In this document: piece by piece, positions 17,261 through 25,456 of the stretch
Numbering within the stretch: the stretch's first letter is position 1
Layout: every line of letters begins with the position of its first letter
Assembly (NCBI GenBank): GCA_017646625.1
Contig: JAGCMF010000032.1
Span: 1-64,000 of the forward strand
DNA: 64,000 bases
Reading direction: 5' to 3'
From: Alistipes sp.
GTDB taxonomy: Bacteria > Bacteroidota > Bacteroidia > Bacteroidales > Rikenellaceae
Position numbers and translations under genes: made by a program
Notes under the pieces: generated by a model
Told to the model about the DNA's origin: nothing
Databases searched by the model: none
Seen by the model: the letters and a program-made list of their open reading frames with translations, nothing else

Positions 17261-18040
17261 TTACTTCTTGATTGTGCTGTAGCAAGTCTCAATGCCATCC
17301 TTTGAGTTGCTCAAGTATAGTTTGCCACCTTCAAAGCGATAGTACTTCTTTGTTGATGTAGCAGAGTCGATATTTGTCATAATGAGCATATCACCATCGA
17401 AGGTGTACTTAAACCATTGTGGATATGAAGGTTCCTCGATAGGTGCCGCATTTGGATTGTCATATACATTACAATATGTAAAACCATCCTTTGGCGTTAC
17501 AAACTTAATGTGGTCATCGTAGTAATACTCGCCATCTGCACGCATTGTGCTCCAGTCGCCAATGAAACGCATATCACCATCTTCGGTCTTGGTAAATACA
17601 AAGGTGTTATTGTACTCATCCATATCAGAACGCATAATTAGCGTGTTATCCTGGAATCTATACTCCCACTCGATAGGGTTATCGTCACCATAGTTCACAT
17701 ACAATTTCTCGTTCTCCACCCAATATGTCAACGAATTTCTCGTCATTGACCTTATGAGGTTCTCCTTATCATACGCATCAATGGTTAGATAGCCATCACC
17801 ATTCTCATAGAAGTAGAAGATGTAATCTGTATGGCTGTGGAACTGGTCAATCTCATCCGCTACAGATATATACTCCCAGCATCCAACAAATTTTGCCATT
17901 TCAGTAGCGTTATTATTCTCTACTGCATTTGTCGTGTTGTCGGCACCATTCTCATTTTTACCATCAACGACCTCTTTCTCGCAAGACATTGTCATACCTG
18001 CTACCGCAAGCATCAACAAAATAAATAAATTCTTTTTCAT
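17261..18040 (-). CDS. Small lipoprotein with lipocalin-like character, function unknown
   Basis: A 259-aa lipoprotein with signal peptide MKKNLFILLMLAVAGMTMSC (lipobox Cys at 20). The mature part opens with a low-complexity Asn/Glu-rich linker and then beta-rich sequence with repeated GxW/D patterns (FVGCWEYIS, FIGDWSTM), reminiscent of lipocalin-like domains of Bacteroidales. No catalytic motif is visible. The gene lies in an AT-rich segment bounded by copies of the tRNA-Ser 3' end. Its promoter carries a G9 tract in the spacer, so expression may be phase variable. Confidence 0.7.
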   Translation of the reverse strand: MKKNLFILLMLAVAGMTMSCEKEVVDGKNENGADNTTNAVENNNATEMAKFVGCWEYISVADEIDQFHSHTDYIFYFYENGDGYLTIDAYDKENLIRSMTRNSLTYWVENEKLYVNYGDDNPIEWEYRFQDNTLIMRSDMDEYNNTFVFTKTEDGDMRFIGDWSTMRADGEYYYDDHIKFVTPKDGFTYCNVYDNPNAAPIEEPSYPQWFKYTFDGDMLIMTNIDSATSTKKYYRFEGGKLYLSNSKDGIETCYSTIKK

Positions 18041-18179
18041 AGTTGTAAGTTTTTAAGTTATAAATAGGCGTATTTAATGCTACTAAAGTTTATTTAGTAA
18101 ATACTATATTGCCAGCCTTCCAATAGTATCTTTATTTGCCTGTTTTGTCTGTTTTGACAGCGTTTAAAGTATTCGACTA

Positions 18180-18209
18180 CAAATTTACCCCCCCCCTCAA
18201 TTTTCCAAA
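18180..18209 (-). promoter_or_regulatory. Promoter with a G9 tract in its spacer
   Basis: On the minus strand TTTG (18209-18206) is followed after 18 bases by TAAATTTG (18187-18180). Nine of the 18 spacer bases, directly abutting the -7 box, are a G run (18196-18188). It lies about 140 bases upstream of the lipoprotein start codon at 18040. The rest of 18041-18389 is A/T-rich and shows nothing else I can name. Confidence 0.7.
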
Positions 18210-18389
18210 TTTTTGGGCAGAAAAATGCATTTGGAGGGGTGTTTTTTTTTCTTTGTCCTAACACAAAGTTACCCTATGAAAAGTTTTCTGCAAAATAAAC
18301 AAGTTACAAACTTGCGTCTGTAACTCGTTGAATAATTGATATATAAGAAAATTTTTACTGCCTGTTGGAGATGTAGGAGTGCAAAAAGT

Positions 18390-20066
18390 TTACTCACCCT
18401 CCTTTTTAAGCAGTTTCTGTAAGAAATTGGAGAGGTTAGTGTCACTCTCCGAGAGTCCGAGTTTCTGGCGTACCTCGCTGCTATCCTTGTAGTGGCGTGT
18501 AAGGTTGGTGTATGCCTTAATCTCCTTACCCTTTAAGCCGATAGCATACAGACAGCAGAAGTCAATCTCAAACTCTTCGAGACCTTTGTCTTTGAGGAAA
18601 GCAAAGAAGTGGGGATAGTTCTCCTCCAATGTTAGACGAGTTGACTTTATAAAATCGTTGCGGTTTGCGATTAGGTGTTCCAACTCCTCATTCGCACGCT
18701 TGATGTCGGTGTCTTTTGCCGATAGGTGCGACACGATGATAGTGTTCAAGACCCCAAGTCGCTTCTTGATAACCTCCATCGCCTCCTCCTTAATGGTGTT
18801 GTTGACAATCATCTCGTTGAGTGCATCACGTTCCGCAACTACCTCGTTATACATCTGTTCGTAAAGTGCCTTCTCGCTCTCTAACAGAATATTTCTATTT
18901 CTGCTAACCAGTAGTCGTTTGCGTATTATATAAACTACAATGAGCAGTGCCAATACCGCTACTGTACAACCTAACACAATGATTGTAAGTCTATTCTTTG
19001 CCTCGGTCTCCCTTGCCTTTGCCATCTCCAAGTTATGCCGCTCCTCGACGAACTTGGTATCTTGACCCATAATCGCAAGACTTGTACTGTCAGATACAAC
19101 CATAAACTCTTTGTATGCTCTCAAAGACTCTTCATATCTGTCTGTTTTCTCATATATCATCGAAATAAGTGCCTTGTACTTTAACTCATCTCGCGTATTT
19201 GTGCTACTTCTATATTGTTCAGTTGCGTGTAGTGCATCGTCGTATTTACCTATTTTATAGTAAGCATTACAGAGAGTTAACCAGTCAATATGTGAATTTG
19301 GAATGGTGTTAATATACTCGTTAATTAGATGATTTATTTCGTAATCTGAACCACATTTTATTAAATATGTTAAATAAACTGAATAAAATTGAGATAATGC
19401 ACCTTCATTCATTGTCTCAGATATTTGCTCACACTGTTCAATATATGATGAGGCACTTTTATAATCTTCCTTAAGGGTATATCCATTAATAATAAGTATT
19501 AAACAATCTATATAATAATGATACAAACCAGAGTCTTTATAAAGAGTTGCGGCTTTCTTTAGATATTCAATAGAGTTGTCCCACTCATATAATGAATTAT
19601 ATATTTTACTTTGGTTGTAATAAATTTTAGCCATTGTCTGCAAATCTTTGGATTTTCCACCCTTAGAAATTGCATTTACAAAACACTCCATTGCCAAAGC
19701 ATCATTCCCTGCGTTCTGATATATGCGACCTTGATAATAGTAGGTGCGAAGTTTATCTGTCGCAGTGCCATTATCCTTGTAATAGTCAATAGCAGGTTGC
19801 AACACCTCAAAGTCAGTTCGGTCAATATAGTTCTTATCCATTGCCATTGACAGCAATAGGGCGTGTTTCGCTCGTTCCTCGTCGCCAATCAATTCATCGG
19901 TATCAATAGCCTGCAATACATTAAGCACACTATCAGGTCGCTCCTCTATAATAGTCTCCATCTCGGTTATTGTCGCCCAATGCTCCGAGTGACGGTTGCA
20001 AGCAACAAGAGTTAGAGTCAATGCGAGTATAAATAGTAGTCGTTTCATATTAAAAAGTTTGTTCAC
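18390..20066 (-). CDS. TPR membrane protein with C-terminal regulator-like domain
   Basis: A 558-aa protein: signal/lipobox region LFILALTLTLVACNRH, then about eight TPR-like helical repeats (residues 80-340), one membrane helix near 380 (IIVLGCTVAVLALLIVVYII), a coiled coil, and a C-terminal helical domain of about 100 residues (DFCCLYAIGLKGKEIKAYTN). This plan matches the Bacteroidales TPR proteins (DUF6377-like) thought to be membrane-tethered regulators. It lies in the tRNA-bounded segment upstream of the lipoprotein gene, with its own promoter. It is notably A/T-rich between 19300 and 19700. Target unknown. Confidence 0.75.
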   Translation of the reverse strand: MNKLFNMKRLLFILALTLTLVACNRHSEHWATITEMETIIEERPDSVLNVLQAIDTDELIGDEERAKHALLLSMAMDKNYIDRTDFEVLQPAIDYYKDNGTATDKLRTYYYQGRIYQNAGNDALAMECFVNAISKGGKSKDLQTMAKIYYNQSKIYNSLYEWDNSIEYLKKAATLYKDSGLYHYYIDCLILIINGYTLKEDYKSASSYIEQCEQISETMNEGALSQFYSVYLTYLIKCGSDYEINHLINEYINTIPNSHIDWLTLCNAYYKIGKYDDALHATEQYRSSTNTRDELKYKALISMIYEKTDRYEESLRAYKEFMVVSDSTSLAIMGQDTKFVEERHNLEMAKARETEAKNRLTIIVLGCTVAVLALLIVVYIIRKRLLVSRNRNILLESEKALYEQMYNEVVAERDALNEMIVNNTIKEEAMEVIKKRLGVLNTIIVSHLSAKDTDIKRANEELEHLIANRNDFIKSTRLTLEENYPHFFAFLKDKGLEEFEIDFCCLYAIGLKGKEIKAYTNLTRHYKDSSEVRQKLGLSESDTNLSNFLQKLLKKEGE

Positions 20067-20070
20067 TATA

Positions 20071-20102
20071 CAAAGATAACTTTATAAAAGTTTTCCGCCA
20101 AA
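20071..20102 (-). promoter_or_regulatory. Promoter of the TPR regulator gene
   Basis: The minus strand reads TTTG (20102-20099), a 20-base spacer, then TATCTTTG (20078-20071), a full consensus ending five bases before the start codon. Transcripts would be nearly leaderless. Confidence 0.7.
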
Positions 20103-20845
20103 ATAGATGGATAAAAATAGTGCCGTTATATATTGCGGATTATCAAGCACATAGTAGGTGACATTTTTTTAGGTTGGCAAATGCCTTGATACAAAAGTTT
20201 ACTTCCCTCCTTATTGACTATACAATTCGCTATAGGGCGGAATGCAGAGGGGCATAAAAACAGAAATGCCTTTGTTTGCCCTCCTTTATAGCATCCCCAA
20301 AATGAGAAATTGAGAAGAAGCGTTCAAGTGAGAAAGCGTGCAAAAACTAAATAATAATTATTTTATTGGTTATCGATCGGTTAGGCGGGTGTTGATATGC
20401 TGGTTTTTTGTGCATATTGCCCTAAAAAAGTTGCACCGATGTGGGACCGATAGGATAGAATGAGAAGATCGAGCAGGTAAAAGGTAGATAATTTATCACA
20501 ATATCTCATTGTAAATGTGTATTATAGGCGATATGAGATACATACAAAAGGGGGTAATAATATGGTAAAATTGGGCCATAATCCAGTGCCCTCCGCTTTC
20601 CAGAGCATTTGTAGTACTCGCCACTGATGCAAGCATCGTAAGAGGCAAATACCTCGTCTTAACCCTGCACGTATGATTTAAGTATTTTTACCTATTTTAA
20701 TGTTCTAAACAGGATGTTTTCACACTATTTGTGAATACAAAATAAAAAAAATATTACATTTGTGCTGGTAATTAGGAGACATATACTAACGCTACGTATG
20801 TGAACATCCTGAAGCAGAAAATTTTAACCAAACTATAAACTTAAA
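20103..20845. other. Intergenic region with a third copy of the tRNA-Ser 3' end
   Basis: No gene is apparent in this 743-base gap. At 20580-20614 a 35-base block is identical to 16732-16766, that is, the last 16 bases of tRNA-Ser plus the next 19. It is followed at 20624-20638 by CTGATGCAAGCATCG, the same 15-mer found at a hairpin tip in the tRNA-Gln cassette. With the tRNA at 16661 it brackets a 3.8-kb segment. A TACATTTG box at 20755-20762, with TTTG 23 bases upstream, could drive the next gene. Confidence 0.7.
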
Positions 20846-22114
20846 ATGGTAGATATTTTTGATCGCTTATCGAAAAATGCCGGAGGTCCTATCGGCCAGT
20901 ACATGTCGGCAGTACACGGCTATTTCGCATTCCCAAAGCTCGAGGGTGAGCTAGGCCCACACATGACATTCCGTGGTAAGCCCGTGCTAAACTGGAGCTT
21001 GAATAACTACCTCGGTCTTGCCAACCATCCAGAGGTGCGCGAGGCAGATGCACAGGGTGCCAAGGACTTTGGTATGGCATACCCTATGGGTGCCCGTATG
21101 ATGTCGGGACAAACAAAGTACCACGAGCAGCTCGAACGAGAATTGGCAGAGTTCGTAGGCAAGGAGGATGCATTCCTTCTTAACTACGGTTATCAGGGTA
21201 TGATATCTATTATTGACTGTCTACTCTCGCCACGCGATGTTGTGGTATACGACAAGGAGTGCCACGCATGTATCATCGACGGTTTGCGCATGCACCCAGG
21301 CAAGCGCTTCGTATATGCTCACAACGATGAGGCATCACTACGTCTACAGCTTAAGCATGCCACAGAGCTTGCAGAGCAGCAGAATGGCGGCGTGCTCGTA
21401 ATCACAGAGGGTGTATTCGGCATGAAGGGTGACCTTGGCTTCCTCGACGTAATTGTTAACTGCAAGAAGGACTTCAACTTCCGTCTGCTTGTAGACGATG
21501 CGCACGGCTTCGGTACTATGGGTACTCACGGTCGTGGTACTGGTGACCACTTCGGCGTACAGGACCAGATTGACGTGCTCTTCAACACCTTCGCAAAGTC
21601 TATGGCGGGCATCGGAGCATTCGTGGCAGGTCCTCGTTGGCTCATAAACCTCTTCCGCTACAACATGCGTTCACAGCTATACGCAAAGTCACTCCCAATG
21701 CCTATGGTTATTGGCGCACTTAAGCGTCTCGACCTTATCCGTAAGCACCCAGAGTATCAGGAGAAGTTGTGGGAGATAACACGCGCATTGCAGAAGGGTC
21801 TCACAGATAATGGTTTCAACATTGGCGTTACACAGTCGCCTGTGACACCTATCTACATGAAGGGTGGTAACGAGGAGGGTACAAACCTCATCGTAGACCT
21901 TCGTGAGAACTATGGCCTATTCTGCTCTATCGTCATCTACCCTGTAATTCCAAAGGGCGAGATTATCCTTCGTGTGATACCTACTGCGGCACACACAATG
22001 GAGGATGTGAAGTATACAATTAACACCTTCAAGGCTGTACGTGCCAAGTTTGAGGCAGGCGAGTATATCAAGCCTATCCCACAGATGGCAGACCCAGACT
22101 TCAAGGTACGATAA
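20846..22114 (+). CDS. Alpha-oxoamine synthase (serine palmitoyltransferase or cysteate acyltransferase type)
   Basis: A PLP-dependent acyl-CoA/acyl-ACP:amino acid C-acyltransferase of 422 aa. Key features are the PLP lysine in NTFAKSMAGIGAFVAG near residue 250, the DDAHGFG motif near 220, the EGVFGMKGD stretch and the N-terminal NWSLNNYLGLANHPEV. In Bacteroidales such enzymes start sphingolipid synthesis (serine palmitoyltransferase) or, in sulfonolipid producers, condense cysteate with a fatty acyl-ACP (SulA). I cannot separate the two from sequence alone. A glycine-using housekeeping family member (Kbl or BioF) is less likely given the longer N terminus and the TFAKSMAGIGAF motif. Confidence 0.85.
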   Translation: MVDIFDRLSKNAGGPIGQYMSAVHGYFAFPKLEGELGPHMTFRGKPVLNWSLNNYLGLANHPEVREADAQGAKDFGMAYPMGARMMSGQTKYHEQLERELAEFVGKEDAFLLNYGYQGMISIIDCLLSPRDVVVYDKECHACIIDGLRMHPGKRFVYAHNDEASLRLQLKHATELAEQQNGGVLVITEGVFGMKGDLGFLDVIVNCKKDFNFRLLVDDAHGFGTMGTHGRGTGDHFGVQDQIDVLFNTFAKSMAGIGAFVAGPRWLINLFRYNMRSQLYAKSLPMPMVIGALKRLDLIRKHPEYQEKLWEITRALQKGLTDNGFNIGVTQSPVTPIYMKGGNEEGTNLIVDLRENYGLFCSIVIYPVIPKGEIILRVIPTAAHTMEDVKYTINTFKAVRAKFEAGEYIKPIPQMADPDFKVR

Positions 22115-22146
22115 ATAATACCGTCATACGGTACAGACAACAGCGA

Positions 22147-22266
22147 GAGAGAGAATAAAAAGTGTATTTTGTCGTTACGCTTGCCCTCAAAATGCTCATT
22201 TACGCACAGTAAACTCCGCTTTTTCGGGCTTCGCAAGCCTAAAACTACATCTTTTTATTCTCTCTC
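22147..22266 (-). repeat. Structured interspersed repeat, copy B
   Basis: The core is in reverse orientation relative to copies A and C. The enclosing arms are perfect 16-base complements, GAGAGAGAATAAAAAG (22147-22162) and its reverse complement at 22251-22266. The core reads (minus strand) TTTTAGGCTTGCGAAGCC, then a TTTAC/GTAAA pair, then an ATTTTG/CAAAAT pair. It sits directly after the alpha-oxoamine synthase stop codon and could double as a terminator. Confidence 0.85.
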
Positions 22267-22275
22267 TTAAGTTAT

Positions 22276-22314
22276 GGGGGGGGGCTGGCTATGTTACTTT
22301 TTAGTCAGCCCCTC
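22276..22314 (+). promoter_or_regulatory. G9 tract and stem-loop ahead of the serine hydrolase gene
   Basis: Nine Gs (22276-22284) overlap an ATG at 22274 and form the 5' side of a stem, GGGGCTGGCT pairing with AGTCAGCCCC (22281-22290 with 22302-22311, one G-T pair). The stem's right side, ACTTTTTAGTCAGCC, is also found in the right arm of repeat copy A (from 8537). The preferred start codon for the enzyme is 22331. Confidence 0.5.
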
Positions 22315-22330
22315 ACTTATTGTTTATAAT

Positions 22331-23650
22331 ATGAGAGAGAGAACACGTGTTGCACTATCCATAACACTATGGATAGGCATACTACTTGGATTCGTTGGCG
22401 CTGGCATCTACGGCATTACCACTATGGATTCCACCGCCGAAGTAGCACAGCAGGAGACGATAATTACCCAAGAGGTACTCGAGAGGGAGACACCAGACCA
22501 TGGCATAGCAACAGTTGCGCCCGACAGCGTAGGATTAGACGGCAAGCACCTCGGCTACATAGCAGATGTCATTGAGGAGCACATAGCACATGGCACAACA
22601 CCAGGTGCTGTGGTGACCATAGTGCGTGGCGATAAGATAGCCTACTGCGAGGCCTTCGGCACAAGAGCAATGGGTGACGCTACACCCATGAGCCCCGACA
22701 CACGCTTTGACCTGGCATCGCTAACAAAACCTATAGTAACAGCAACGGCCGTGTTACAACTCGTAGAGAGAGGTGAGTTACGCCTCGGAGAACGTGTCAG
22801 CAACACCATACCCGACTTTGAGGGATGGCACGACAAGCAGCGTAACAAGAGGCACGACATACGCATAATAGACCTCCTCACGCACACATCAGCACTACCA
22901 CCCTACATCTCCCTCGAACGCCTGGCAAAGGAGTACCCCGAGGTCGACACACTATGCGTGGAGCACCTCATGGACTACATTGCACACTGCGACAGAGAGC
23001 TACCCAAGGATGAAGGTGCAAGCAGGTATAGTTGCCTAAACTACATCACATTAGGTCGCATAGTGGAGGCAGTAAGTAGCACATCACTCGATGAGTATGC
23101 CATGCAAAACATCATCCTACCTCTCGGCATGCGAAACACGACATATAATCCCGACGAGGAGTATGCGGCACTCTGCGCACCCACCACACCACACGGTGCC
23201 GAGGCGGAGATGCGTGGCATCGTTGACGACCCTCTTGCACGCGAGATAATGGGTGGCATATCGGGCAATGCAGGCCTCTTTTCCACAGCGCAGGATCTTG
23301 CCATATATGCTGCCATGATGCTCAACAACGGCAGCTGGAATGGCACACAGATACTTTCACCGCTATCTATTGATGCGCTATTCAACATACCCTATGGTCT
23401 CGAGGCATCACACCGCACACTCGGCTGGCGTGCTGCACGAGAGGTTTACGACGCTGCGGGAGACCTGCTTATAGGCGAGCAGACGATAGTGCATACAGGC
23501 GCCACGGGCACATCAATGGTGATAGATAGATGTCACGACATGGCAATCATCATACTCACAAACCGCACAAATGGCACAGGCACGCATAGTGACATTCTCG
23601 ACTTGAGATCTAAAATATGTAACATAGCAGCTGCGGCGATACAACGATAG
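22331..23650 (+). CDS. Serine hydrolase of the class C beta-lactamase family, membrane anchored
   Basis: A 439-aa protein with an N-terminal membrane anchor (VALSITLWIGILLGFVGAGIYG) and a beta-lactamase/transpeptidase-like domain. The nucleophile motif is SLTK in FDLASLTKP near residue 117. The usual Tyr-x-Asn position is occupied by YSC in RYSCLNYITLG. The HTG motif is in VHTGATGTS. It is like the stand-alone version of the domain fused to some NagZ-type hexosaminidases. It probably acts on peptidoglycan or D-amino esters in the periplasm; true beta-lactam resistance is not implied. An in-frame start at 22274 (ATG then G9) would add 19 residues, but the anchor fits 22331 better. Confidence 0.8.
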   Translation: MRERTRVALSITLWIGILLGFVGAGIYGITTMDSTAEVAQQETIITQEVLERETPDHGIATVAPDSVGLDGKHLGYIADVIEEHIAHGTTPGAVVTIVRGDKIAYCEAFGTRAMGDATPMSPDTRFDLASLTKPIVTATAVLQLVERGELRLGERVSNTIPDFEGWHDKQRNKRHDIRIIDLLTHTSALPPYISLERLAKEYPEVDTLCVEHLMDYIAHCDRELPKDEGASRYSCLNYITLGRIVEAVSSTSLDEYAMQNIILPLGMRNTTYNPDEEYAALCAPTTPHGAEAEMRGIVDDPLAREIMGGISGNAGLFSTAQDLAIYAAMMLNNGSWNGTQILSPLSIDALFNIPYGLEASHRTLGWRAAREVYDAAGDLLIGEQTIVHTGATGTSMVIDRCHDMAIIILTNRTNGTGTHSDILDLRSKICNIAAAAIQR

Positions 23651-23667
23651 CGTGATACTATAAAAAG

Positions 23668-23700
23668 AAAATTGGGTTGCCCGACGGACAACCCAATTTT
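23668..23700. terminator. Bidirectional terminator after the serine hydrolase gene
   Basis: AAAATTGGGTTG (23668-23679) and CAACCCAATTTT (23689-23700) form a perfect 12-bp stem with A and T runs at its ends, 18 bases after the stop codon. Confidence 0.85.
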
Positions 23701-23723
23701 ACTATTAGACAACCTTAATTTTA

Positions 23724-23843
23724 GAAGTTGTATAACAAGAGGTATTTTTAGGCTTGCGAAGTCCGAAAAAGCGGAGTTTACTGATCGTAAATGAGCATTT
23801 TGAGGACAAGCGTAACGACAAAATAACCTTGTTAGACGACCTC
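23724..23843 (+). repeat. Structured interspersed repeat, copy C
   Basis: The core has the same orientation as copy A. The enclosing arms are at 23724-23744 and 23824-23843 and pair around AACAAG/CTTGTT with a few mismatches; they are unrelated in sequence to the arms of copies A and B. The first inner hairpin is GGCTTGCGAAGTCC instead of GGCTTGCGAAGCCC. Its right arm ends one base before the stop codon of the minus-strand TPR gene. Confidence 0.85.
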
Positions 23844-23844
23844 C

Positions 23845-24792
23845 TTACTCGGCAGGAGTAAGGGCTGCGATAACGGCCTGTGCGTTAGCAACATTGTTAC
23901 CAGCAGTTACATTCTTCATGGCCTCTATAGCCTGCTCGAACTGCTCCTTCTCGTTGTAAGCAACACCAAGGAGGTAGTAGATATCGCTACGACCCTCATC
24001 TGTTGTCTGTGCCTCGAGAGCAGCAACTGACAACTCAATCATCTTGTTGAAGTCCTTCTTACCGTAGTATGCCTGCATAGTGATCTTGGCAGCCATAGCT
24101 GCGTCGTCGAGCTGCTCGGCCATAGCGATGATGCCATCGTAGTCGTTAGCCATCTGTAGCTTTGCAACCTCATTGTTAGTGTACATATCCATCTTTGCCT
24201 GTGCCTGTGCGATAGCATCAGCATACTTATCAGGATTCAAGGCAACGATACGTGTGCAGATGCGCATACCCTCATGGTACATATCACTCTTGAAGTAGCT
24301 CTCTGCAAGGTTCAACGCCATATCTGTGTTACGGGGGTCAGCAGCAAAGCCCTTTGAGAATACCTCGATAGCTGTTGCATAGTCCTCGTTGTTGAAGGCA
24401 TCAGCACCCTGTGCCTGATACATCTGACCTACATATGTACGGTTCTTATTCATCGCAGCAACATCCTCGTAGAGCTCTGCAAGGTTAGCAGCCTCTGTAA
24501 AGTTGGCGATAGCCTCCTCGTAGTTCTTTGCGTTGTAAGCAGCGATACCGAGCTTGTTGTAGCAAGTAACGATAAACTTCTTTGAACCAGCGATAGCAGT
24601 GAGCTGATTTGAGTCTGGAGCATCGATATCCCAGCTCGCATCGATAACCTCCTGGAAGAGTGCGATAGCCTCTGTGTAGTTACCAGCCTTCGCCTGTGTC
24701 TTACCCTCTGCGAAACTTGTTGCAATGTCGATCTGGGCAAAAAGTGTTGTTGCACACATAAGCGCAACCACGGTCATGATTAGTCTTTTCAT
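23845..24792 (-). CDS. Exported tetratricopeptide-repeat protein
   Basis: A 315-aa protein with signal peptide MKRLIMTVVALMCATTLFAQ and at least five TPR-type helix pairs (for example AKAGNYTEAIALFQEVIDAS, NAKNYEEAIANFTEAANLA, NNEDYATAIEVFSKGF). TPR proteins of this kind serve as periplasmic scaffolds; no catalytic domain is seen. Transcribed alone from the promoter at 24880-24851. Partner unknown. Confidence 0.8.
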   Translation of the reverse strand: MKRLIMTVVALMCATTLFAQIDIATSFAEGKTQAKAGNYTEAIALFQEVIDASWDIDAPDSNQLTAIAGSKKFIVTCYNKLGIAAYNAKNYEEAIANFTEAANLAELYEDVAAMNKNRTYVGQMYQAQGADAFNNEDYATAIEVFSKGFAADPRNTDMALNLAESYFKSDMYHEGMRICTRIVALNPDKYADAIAQAQAKMDMYTNNEVAKLQMANDYDGIIAMAEQLDDAAMAAKITMQAYYGKKDFNKMIELSVAALEAQTTDEGRSDIYYLLGVAYNEKEQFEQAIEAMKNVTAGNNVANAQAVIAALTPAE

Positions 24793-24850
24793 AGTTGGTG
24801 TGTTAGTTATAATATTTTCGTTAGTATCAGTTTTCGGCCAAAGGCATCCG

Positions 24851-24880
24851 CAAAGTTACTATTTTTTTCAAATATACAAA
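24851..24880 (-). promoter_or_regulatory. Promoter of the TPR gene
   Basis: The minus strand reads TTTG (24880-24877), an 18-base spacer, TAACTTTG (24858-24851), giving a leader of about 50 bases to the start at 24792. Confidence 0.7.
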
Positions 24881-24894
24881 CCCACAGTAGTCAC

Positions 24895-25356
24895 TTATTT
24901 GCGTAGTGTAGCAAAAAATTGCTTCATAAGTGACTCACACTCCTCGCGTAACACACCCTCGACAACCTCTGTGCGGGGGTGCATGATACGTTCGGAGTAT
25001 GTCGAGTAGCCACGTTTCTCGTCGCGCGTGCCATAGACGATGCGACCTATCTGACTCCAGGCAAGCGCACCACCACACATCACACATGGCTCAACAGTGA
25101 CGTAGAGGGTACACTCATTGAGATACTTGCCACCAAGGGTCGACATCGCCGCAGTGATGGCCTGCATCTCGGCATGTGCCGTGGCATCCATAAGCGTCTC
25201 GACAAGGTTGTGTCCACGACCAATGACTCTATCGCCCGCAACGACGATAGCACCAATGGGCACCTCTCGTTTTTTCAACGCACATGCCGCCTCATCTATT
25301 GCCATGCGCATATATTTTTCATCTTTTTCTCGCGTAGCACCCATTTTTTCGTTCAT
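24895..25356 (-). CDS. tadA: tRNA adenosine(34) deaminase
   Basis: A zinc deaminase that converts A34 to inosine in tRNA-Arg(ACG). HAEMQAI holds the zinc His and proton-shuttling Glu, and PCVMCGGAL holds the two zinc cysteines. The N-terminal segment EKYMRMAIDEAACALKKREVPIGAIVV is typical of TadA; 153 aa is the normal size. A cytidine or guanine deaminase paralogue is less likely. It is divergent from aspS with overlapping promoters. Confidence 0.9.
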   Translation of the reverse strand: MNEKMGATREKDEKYMRMAIDEAACALKKREVPIGAIVVAGDRVIGRGHNLVETLMDATAHAEMQAITAAMSTLGGKYLNECTLYVTVEPCVMCGGALAWSQIGRIVYGTRDEKRGYSTYSERIMHPRTEVVEGVLREECESLMKQFFATLRK

Positions 25357-25383
25357 AACTGCGATATATTGATTGAAAATTAT

Positions 25384-25406
25384 TACCTTTGTGGGTTACA
25401 AAGGTA
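25384..25406. promoter_or_regulatory. Overlapping divergent -7 boxes forming a palindrome (tadA/aspS)
   Basis: TACCTTTG (25384-25391, plus strand) faces its exact reverse complement CAAAGGTA (25399-25406), which is a TACCTTTG box for the minus strand, seven bases away. Each box points through the other, so the predicted start sites of tadA and aspS lie within a few bases of each other. Confidence 0.65.
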
Positions 25407-25456
25407 CAAAAAAAGCCGAATAAAAGGAAACTAAAAGATAATAAACAATATAAACT

